Assembly: GCA_022764085.1 (NCBI GenBank)
Contig: JALERP010000174.1
Location: forward strand, 1-36,903
Length of the DNA stretch: 36,903 nucleotides
Reading direction: 5' to 3'
Source of the DNA: Prevotella sp.
GTDB lineage: Bacteria; Bacteroidota; Bacteroidia; Bacteroidales; Bacteroidaceae
Below the pieces are notes generated by a model. That model searched no databases. It was not told the DNA's origin and worked only from the letters and a program-made list of their open reading frames with translations. Shown piece after piece: positions 32,029-36,903 of this stretch; position 1 is the stretch's first letter; the number at the start of each line of letters is the position of its first letter. Position numbers and translations under genes: made by a program.

Positions 32029-33284
32029 CAGATACCGTAATAGCATTGATAGCGACAATGGCTCTATCCGCGTTCTTTTCGGGAATGGAGATTGCCTTTG
32101 TGTCGAGCAACCGTCTTTTGGCAGAGATGGACACCAGTGGCAGTCCCAGCCAGAGGGCTATCAGTTTCTTCTACCGTCATCCCAACAACTTTGTCTCCAC
32201 AATGCTTGTGGGGAACAACATCGCGCTTGTCATCTATGGCATACTCTTCGCGCAGATTTTCGACACCACGCTCTTTAGCTCGCTCGGCGACGGTGAGAGG
32301 GTCACGGCAGACACCATCCTCTCAACTGTGGTTGTGCTCTTCACAGGCGAGTTCTTGCCCAAGACAATATGCAAGAGCAATCCAAATACAATGCTCTCGC
32401 TTTTTGCCATACCGGCAATGATATTCTACGTGATTCTTTATCCCGTTTCGCGATTCTCCACATTCCTGTCAAGGGCCATGCTGCTGATTATGGGAGTGAA
32501 GATGGAGAAACAGAAGGAGGGAGCCGGATTTACCCGTGTGGATCTCGACTACCTTGTGCAGAGCAGTATCGATAACGCCAAGGATGACCAGGAGATAACC
32601 GATGAGGTAAAGATATTCCACAATGCCCTTGACTTCTCTGACACCAAGGTAAGGGATTGCATGGTGCCTCGTACAGAGATTGAGGCGGTGAATGTGGAGG
32701 ACTGCACAGTAGAAGAACTGCGCAACAGGTTTATCGAGAGCGGGTTCTCCAAGATAATAGTTTATAAGGACGACATCGACCATATCATAGGATATATCCA
32801 TTCTTCCGAGATGTTCCGAAACCCCGACAAGTGGCGCGACTGCATACGCACCCTGCCATACGTGCCAGAGACTATGGCAGCAAAGAAACTCATGCACATC
32901 TTTATGCAGCAGAAGAAATCGATAGGAGTGGTGGTGGATGAATTCGGAGGCACAAGCGGCCTTGTATCGCTTGAGGACATCGTGGAGGAGATATTCGGCG
33001 AGATAGAGGACGAGCACGACACCAGCAACTATGTGGCCCGTCGGACAGATGATGGCGACTACCTTCTCTCCGCCCGACTTGAGATAGAAAAGGTGAACGA
33101 GATGTTCGACCTTGAACTGCCCGAGAGTGACGAATATATGACAGTAGGAGGGCTTATCCTGCATGAATACCAGAGTTTCCCCAAACTCAATGAAATAGTG
33201 CAAATTGGTGACTATGAATTCAAAATAGTTAAGTCAACAATGACAAAAATCGAACTTGTGAGGTTAAAAGTAGTGAAGAAATAG
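32025..33284 (+). CDS. CNNM/CorC (HlyC-type) transmembrane CBS protein
   Basis: A 419-residue protein: CNNM/DUF21 membrane domain about 1-180 (FFSGMEIAFVSSNR, FVSTMLVGNNIALVIYG, FTGEFLPKTI), tandem CBS domains about 195-320 (VRDCMVPRTEIEAV, GFSKIIVYKDDIDHIIGYI, GVVVDEFGGTSGLVSLEDIVEEI), and a CorC_HlyC C-terminal domain about 335-415. Relatives transport or sense Mg/Co; the flavobacterial GldE is a close type. The gene overlaps lptC by ATGA. The older name 'hemolysin' should not be read as a toxin. Confidence 0.92.
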   Translation: MTDTVIALIATMALSAFFSGMEIAFVSSNRLLAEMDTSGSPSQRAISFFYRHPNNFVSTMLVGNNIALVIYGILFAQIFDTTLFSSLGDGERVTADTILSTVVVLFTGEFLPKTICKSNPNTMLSLFAIPAMIFYVILYPVSRFSTFLSRAMLLIMGVKMEKQKEGAGFTRVDLDYLVQSSIDNAKDDQEITDEVKIFHNALDFSDTKVRDCMVPRTEIEAVNVEDCTVEELRNRFIESGFSKIIVYKDDIDHIIGYIHSSEMFRNPDKWRDCIRTLPYVPETMAAKKLMHIFMQQKKSIGVVVDEFGGTSGLVSLEDIVEEIFGEIEDEHDTSNYVARRTDDGDYLLSARLEIEKVNEMFDLELPESDEYMTVGGLILHEYQSFPKLNEIVQIGDYEFKIVKSTMTKIELVRLKVVKK

Positions 33285-33305
33285 ATTTTTTTCCACTTTT
33301 TTTCC

Positions 33306-33333
33306 TTTGTTTGATATAATTTTTGTAATTTTG
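33306..33333 (+). promoter_or_regulatory. Promoter for ppiD
   Basis: TAATTTTG at 33326-33333, with TTTG at 33306-33309 (16-base spacing, slightly short) and a second at 33310-33313. It lies about 45 bases before the ATG at 33379. Confidence 0.6.
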
Positions 33334-33378
33334 CGCACTAAAATGACAATTTAAAATAAATAACAATAAAACAAAGTA

Positions 33379-35523
33379 ATGGCAGCATTAGGAAAAATCA
33401 GAAAAAGAGGAGTCACGCTGATTATTATCATCGGCTTCGCACTCTTCGCTTTCATCGCCGAGGAGGCCTTCCGTTCTTGCGAGGCAGCAGGCAACGAAAA
33501 GCGCCAGCAGGTCGGCGAAGTGTTAGGTAAGAAAATCTCCGTACAGGAGTTTCAGGATCTCGTTGACGAGTATCAGGAGGTCATCAAGATGACACAAGGT
33601 AGAGACAACCTCTCAGAGGAGGAACTCAACCAGGTAAAGGATCAAGTGTGGAACACATTTGTAAGCAACACCATTCTCGCCGACGAGGCTGAGAAATTGG
33701 GGCTGACAGTTACCGACACCGAGCTTCAGAACATCATGAAGCAGGGTACCAACCCCATGCTCATGCAGTCTCCGTTCGTTAACCAGCAGACTGGACGTTT
33801 CGACGCGTCTATGCTCACCAAATTCCTTGCAGACTACAAGGCTATGCAGTCTAATCCACAAAGTGCACAGATGGCTGAGCAGTACAAGAAAATCTATGAC
33901 TACTGGAAGTTCATCGAGAAGACACTGCGTCAGCAGACTCTCGCACAAAAGTACCAGAGCCTTCTCACTCACTGTTTGCTGAGCAACCCCGTATCTGCCA
34001 AGATGGCTTTCGAGGCTCAGAACGAGGAGAGCGACATACAGCTCGCTTCAATAGCTTATTCTACCATCAACGACAACAAGGTGACAGTTTCTGAGTCTGA
34101 CCTCAAGGAAAAGTACGAAAAGACTAAGGCAAAGTATGAGCAGTTTGTTGAGAGCCGCGACATCAAGTATGTTGATTTCCAGGTTGTAGCTTCTGCCGCC
34201 GACCGCAAGGCTTTGATGGCGACAATGGTTGACGCTCAGAAGAAACTGCAGGAAGGCGCAAATCCTGCCGAGGTGGTGCGCAAGGCTCAGTCGCAGATTC
34301 AGTATAGCGGTATGGCCGTTTCGGCCAAGGCTCTGCCTATGGACATCAAGGCAAAGGTTGACTCTATGGCTGTAGGTCAGACAACAGCTCCGTTTGAGAC
34401 TGCTATGGACAACACTCTGAATGTTGTTAAGCTCGTATCAAAGGTTTCTCTGCCCGACTCAGTTGAGTATCGCCAGATTCAGGTTGGTGCTGCAACTGTG
34501 GAGGCTGCACGCAAGACTGCCGACAGTATCTATAATGCACTGAAGGCCGGCGGTGACTTCGAGGCTATTGCCAAGAAGTATAACCAGGAAGGCAAGTCAA
34601 TGTGGATGACCGGCGCGATGTATGAGGGCGCACAGGGCATCGACGCCGACACCAAGAAGTTCATCGAGACATTGGTAAACAGCGGTGCAGGCGAGGTTAA
34701 GAACGTTGAGTTCTCACAGGGCAATATCATCGTGCAGATTGTCAACCGCAAGGCTATGACCGACAAGTACGTCACTGCCATCGTTAAGCACACTATCGAC
34801 TTCTCCAAGGCTACATATTCGGCAGCCTATAACAAGTTCAGCCAGTTTGTCAGCGAGAACCAGACTCTTGAGGCTATCGAAAAGAACGCCGCCAAGTATG
34901 GCTTTACAGTTCTGGAGCGCAAGAACATGGTTAACTCTGAGCACAACGTTGCAGGCGTGCGCGCCACCCGTGAGGCTATGAAGTGGGTGTTCGATTCAAA
35001 GAAGGGCGACATTTCACCTCTGTATGAGTGTGGCAACAACGACCATCTGCTCGTAGTAGCTCTCACTGGTGTTCATCCAGTAGGTTTCCGTGCCCTTGAG
35101 GATGTCAAGGACCTGGTTAAGCAGGAGGTTCTCCGCGACAAGAAGTATGAGATGCTACAGAAGAAACTTGCCGGTGCAAAGAACATAGCCGGTGCAAAGG
35201 CTAAGGGCGCACAGGTTACTGACGTTAAGCAGGTGACATTTGCCGCTCCCGCATTCATCCCGACTATTGGTGCAAGCGAGCCCGCTCTCAGCGGTGTTGT
35301 TGCTGCCACCAAGCAGGGACAGTTCTGCAACCGTGTCATCAAGGGCAACGCTGGTGCATATATGGTACAGGTTGTGAAGAAGACCAAGCGTCAGGGTGTG
35401 AAGTTCGACCAGAAGGCTGTTGAGGCTCAGCTCCAGCAGCAGGCTATGCAGGCTGCAGGCCTCTTCATGCGCGAGCTTAACATGAAGGCACAGGTGGTTG
35501 ACAACCGCTACCTCTTCTTCTAA
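33379..35523 (+). CDS. ppiD: PpiD/SurA-type periplasmic peptidyl-prolyl isomerase-chaperone
   Basis: A 714-residue protein with one N-terminal membrane anchor (residues about 12-28, VTLIIIIGFALFAFIAEEAF), a SurA_N-like helical chaperone part (about 40-220; EEELNQVKDQVWNTFVSNTI), and parvulin-like domains around 350-460 (VEYRQIQVGAATVEAARKTA) with weak rotamase motifs, then a C-terminal helical part ending VVDNRYLFF. Bacteroidetes PpiD of this length guide outer-membrane proteins. It has its own promoter and is followed by a strong terminator. Codon use is unremarkable. Confidence 0.9.
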   Translation: MAALGKIRKRGVTLIIIIGFALFAFIAEEAFRSCEAAGNEKRQQVGEVLGKKISVQEFQDLVDEYQEVIKMTQGRDNLSEEELNQVKDQVWNTFVSNTILADEAEKLGLTVTDTELQNIMKQGTNPMLMQSPFVNQQTGRFDASMLTKFLADYKAMQSNPQSAQMAEQYKKIYDYWKFIEKTLRQQTLAQKYQSLLTHCLLSNPVSAKMAFEAQNEESDIQLASIAYSTINDNKVTVSESDLKEKYEKTKAKYEQFVESRDIKYVDFQVVASAADRKALMATMVDAQKKLQEGANPAEVVRKAQSQIQYSGMAVSAKALPMDIKAKVDSMAVGQTTAPFETAMDNTLNVVKLVSKVSLPDSVEYRQIQVGAATVEAARKTADSIYNALKAGGDFEAIAKKYNQEGKSMWMTGAMYEGAQGIDADTKKFIETLVNSGAGEVKNVEFSQGNIIVQIVNRKAMTDKYVTAIVKHTIDFSKATYSAAYNKFSQFVSENQTLEAIEKNAAKYGFTVLERKNMVNSEHNVAGVRATREAMKWVFDSKKGDISPLYECGNNDHLLVVALTGVHPVGFRALEDVKDLVKQEVLRDKKYEMLQKKLAGAKNIAGAKAKGAQVTDVKQVTFAAPAFIPTIGASEPALSGVVAATKQGQFCNRVIKGNAGAYMVQVVKKTKRQGVKFDQKAVEAQLQQQAMQAAGLFMRELNMKAQVVDNRYLFF

Positions 35524-35564
35524 TATCACACATTGAAGTAACATACATATTATTTTTCATAATT

Positions 35565-35599
35565 GGGGCTGCACTTTTCAATAGGTGCAGCCCCTTTTT
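35565..35599 (+). terminator. Intrinsic terminator after ppiD
   Basis: GGGGCTGCAC (35565-35574) pairs exactly with GTGCAGCCCC (35585-35594) around a 10-base loop, followed by five T. There is no T-run for the opposite strand. Confidence 0.92.
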
Positions 35600-35618
35600 C
35601 GGTATTATACGTTAGATT

Positions 35619-35726
35619 CTACGCCACAGCGCAACTTACTCCAAGTGCGGTACCCACGGCTGCGAGGATAGCCGATGCCAGGTTCCACAAAAATCTGATC
35701 AACCTCGTCTTATTTTCTTTAGTCAT
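35619..35726 (-). CDS. Smalltalk-like very short protein (35 aa)
   Basis: A 35-residue frame with a Lys/Arg-rich start (TKENKTRLIRFLW), a small hydrophobic helix (LASAILAAVGTALGVSC) and a Cys near the end. This matches the pattern of the 'smalltalk' proteins of Bacteroidales (basic start, T-L-G-V-x-S-C end), which are often found near HU-like DNA-binding and amidase genes in accessory loci. The possible lipobox Cys suggests membrane attachment. The frame on the opposite strand (35563-35838) is less plausible. Confidence 0.62.
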   Translation of the reverse strand: MTKENKTRLIRFLWNLASAILAAVGTALGVSCAVA

Positions 35727-35767
35727 AGGATTTGAATTAAAAATTAAGAGTTTTATTTTTTCGCAAG

Positions 35768-36075
35768 TTTTTTTTAAAACACAGAGACACAGAGACACAA
35801 AGTCTTTTTCGGGAGCGGAAGATACAGAGAGCAGCTAAAGCTGCTTTTACTAAGGACACAGAGTTTTCATCCGCTGACATCAACCGCTGATTTCATCCGC
35901 TGATTTCATCCGCTGTAGGGTCTTTACTTTATGTAAGACCGCCCGCCGACTTGCCGCAATGCAAGTCCCCCTCGGGGGATTTAGGGGACTTCTCGTTGTT
36001 TTTTAAAACACAAAGACACAAAGTTTTTTATCGGGAGCGGAAGATACAAAGAGCAGCTAAAGCTGCTTTACAAAG
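35768..36075. repeat. Tandem A/B intergenic repeat block
   Basis: Unit A spans about 35768-35848 and recurs at about 35999-36075: T-run, AAAACACAGAGACAC-type part, GGGAGCGGAAGATACA, then the perfect stem-loop AGCAGCTAAAGCTGCT (35830-35845 and 36052-36067). Between them are three CATCCGCTG(A) units (35868-35915) and unit B (AATGCAAGTCCCCCTCGGGG, then GATTTAGGGG) at about 35958-35987. Such ACACAGAGACAC repeats are common in Bacteroidetes intergenic DNA. No open frame was found in them. Confidence 0.8.
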
Positions 36076-36090
36076 TCCACAAAGTTATCT

Positions 36091-36134
36091 GCCTCAATGC
36101 AAGTCCCCCTCGGGGGATTTAGGGGGGGGCTTCT
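36091..36134. repeat. Second copy of unit B with G-runs
   Basis: CAATGCAAGTCCCCCTCGGG continues to GATTTAGGGG, as at 35957-35987, but with a longer G-run. A further run of nine G follows at about 36140-36148. CCCCC and GGGGG in B can pair as a small hairpin. Confidence 0.75.
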
Positions 36135-36163
36135 GCCTCGGGGGGGGGTATGGGGGCTCCTCT

Positions 36164-36250
36164 GCCACAAGGCTTTGTGGCGACTTTTAAGTCGCTTGTT
36201 ATCTTTGTATCCAGAACAAAACTTTGTTCCTTTGTGTCTTTGTGTTTAAA
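36164..36250. repeat. Hairpin cluster and inverted copy of the ACACAAAG repeat
   Basis: GCCACAAGGCTTTGTGGC (about 36164-36181) and GCGACTTTTAAGTCGC (about 36180-36195) form two adjacent hairpins. At 36230-36250 CTTTGTGTCTTTGTGTTTAA is the near-exact reverse complement of the ACACAAAGACACAAAG part at about 36008-36023, so A-type sequence flanks the block in both orientations. 36251-36295 continues as CTCTGTGACTCTGTAACTCT-type DNA. Confidence 0.7.
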
Positions 36251-36302
36251 ATTAAAAACTCTGTGACTCTGTAACTCTGTGTTCAAAATATAATTGAGAG
36301 TT

Positions 36303-36330
36303 GCCCTCGCCCACTACTTTGAGCGAGGGC
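36303..36330 (-). terminator. Hairpin terminator for the right-end gene
   Basis: GCCCTCGC (36303-36310) pairs with GCGAGGGC (36323-36330) around a 12-base loop, just after the stop of the minus-strand gene. The following minus-strand sequence (AACTCTCAATTATATTTTG) is only partly T-rich, so efficiency is uncertain. Confidence 0.6.
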
Positions 36331-36335
36331 TAAGT

Positions 36336-36903
36336 TCATTCTCCAATTACAAAATCATCCTCACCGCTTCCGCCGCTGTCACTGCCGCTTCCGCCGCCGT
36401 TCTCGTCACCTTCGAGCAAAGGAGGCTCATCCTCATTGCCGCTGCCGCCAGTGCCGCCTCCGCCGGTGTTCTCCTCAGTCGGAGTCATTGCAGTGGCTCC
36501 CGACGTGGTGGCAGTACCCGGGGTGAGGAATGCGCTCGTCTCGCCGCCGTAGGTCTTCACGCTGCGCTGGTAGGCGAAGTCGCCGCTGTACTCTGCCAGC
36601 ATCTCGGCGTTGTTGTTGACGAGTGACTGGGTACTCACGAGCGTCTTGCCGCTGCCCTTGCGAGAGTGAACCCATCCATACACTCCAGCACCCTCGCCCT
36701 CGGTGTGCATGAGGAAACCGTCCTCAGAGCTTGCGAATCCGTGCTTGTTCACCAAGTCCCAAAGCTTCACCTCGCTCGCCTTGTCAAGCACAACGTTGGT
36801 GGCAGAGAACTGGCAGTAAGGGATAAGACTCACCGCGTTCACCTTCTGCAGCACGTTGAAGAACGCAATCTGGTCGCCGTAGTCGTAGTCTGCATTGTTG
36901 TTA
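36336..36903 (-). CDS. Unrecognised protein with acidic Gly-rich tail (5' end beyond window)
   Basis: 188 codons are open from the window edge to the TGA at 36336, so the N-terminus is missing. The visible part is a folded-looking region (DYGDQIAFFNVLQKVNAVSL, LWDLVNKHGFASSEDGFLMH, GVYGWVHSRKGSGKTLVST, about residues 1-110), then a low-complexity tail (GGGGTGGSGNEDEPP and SGSDSGGSGEDDFVIGE). Acidic Gly-rich tails occur on Bacteroides HU-like proteins and some phage or surface proteins, but the folded part is not HU. No family was recognised. KGSGKT resembles a P-loop but lacks the preceding Gly. Confidence 0.7.
   Translation of the reverse strand, partial: NNNADYDYGDQIAFFNVLQKVNAVSLIPYCQFSATNVVLDKASEVKLWDLVNKHGFASSEDGFLMHTEGEGAGVYGWVHSRKGSGKTLVSTQSLVNNNAEMLAEYSGDFAYQRSVKTYGGETSAFLTPGTATTSGATAMTPTEENTGGGGTGGSGNEDEPPLLEGDENGGGSGSDSGGSGEDDFVIGE

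Noticed and set aside
32469..33203. 244-codon minus-strand open frame opposite the CNNM/CorC gene
   Set aside because: It is His/Leu-rich antisense translation of a clearly conserved gene, with no family features.
35563..35838. Plus-strand open frame through the ppiD terminator
   Set aside because: It starts inside a terminator hairpin and continues into repeats; the minus-strand smalltalk-like frame explains the region better.
36650..36662. P-loop ATPase motif (KGSGKT) in the right-end protein
   Set aside because: The expected upstream Gly, hydrophobic strand and Walker B are not visible; likely a coincidence.

Overview
The window looks like a chromosomal segment of a Bacteroidales bacterium, most likely Prevotellaceae (Prevotella-like); the genus is an inference. 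The support is: many Bacteroidetes-restricted families (DUF3256, DUF4105, DUF4270, a DUF4836-like protein, short smalltalk-type peptides), a TonB-dependent receptor with a CarboxypepD_reg-like N-terminus, a very long SecA, a mce-mmdA propionate module, and repeated matches to the Bacteroidetes promoter form (TTTG about 20 nt upstream of TAnnTTTG). No rRNA, tRNA, CRISPR array, transposase or integrase was seen.

Layout. 1-181: truncated intergenic repeat. 182-6565 (+): nucleoside permease, bifunctional-nuclease/UvrBC-motif protein, RsmE, a DUF4836-like exported protein, an ABC ATPase/permease pair and a DUF3256 protein, mostly overlapping end to start. 6566-6698: possible promoter and strong terminator with no gene between them. 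6697-8759 (-): MBL hydrolase, RsmG, DUF3298 lipoprotein. 8904-12309 (+): HAD hydrolase, PanB, MFS transporter, TIGR02757 protein. 12310-12719: gene-free block of three stacked repeat modules. 12720-15107 (-): lone TonB-dependent receptor. 15307-18131 (+): methylmalonyl-CoA epimerase, decarboxylase alpha subunit, 54-residue accessory subunit, biotin carrier. 18185-19390 (-): PanC, PanD. 19573-22084 (+): single-domain glycogen-synthase-like protein, DUF4270 lipoprotein, 43-residue peptide. 22114-26275 (-): SecA and an ABC ATPase. 26380-29105 (-): DUF4105 protein and a degenerate alkaline-phosphatase-fold protein. 29196-35523 (+): type III pantothenate kinase, outer-membrane barrel protein, LptC-like lipoprotein, CorC/HlyC-type membrane protein, PpiD-like chaperone. 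35600-36903: repeat-dense accessory-looking DNA with a smalltalk-like peptide and the C-terminal part of an unrecognised protein with an acidic glycine-rich tail.

How the genes work together. Four CoA-biosynthesis genes (panB, panD, panC, coaX) lie in three separate transcription units within 20 kb. mce, mmdA, the small subunit and the biotin carrier form the methylmalonyl-CoA to propionyl-CoA arm of propionate fermentation, but the membrane beta subunit is not in the unit. coaX to ppiD is an envelope-biogenesis cluster (barrel protein, LPS transport, membrane CBS protein, periplasmic chaperone). secA adds protein export.

Most genes are ordinary core Bacteroidales genes. The less ordinary material is intergenic: a 34-bp perfect inverted repeat element found twice just upstream of start codons, the 12.3-12.7 kb stack of repeats, a candidate 70-nt orphan transcript at 6.63-6.70 kb, and the repeat block at the right end. 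Among proteins, the best candidate for a second look is the phosphatase-fold protein that lacks almost every expected metal ligand.
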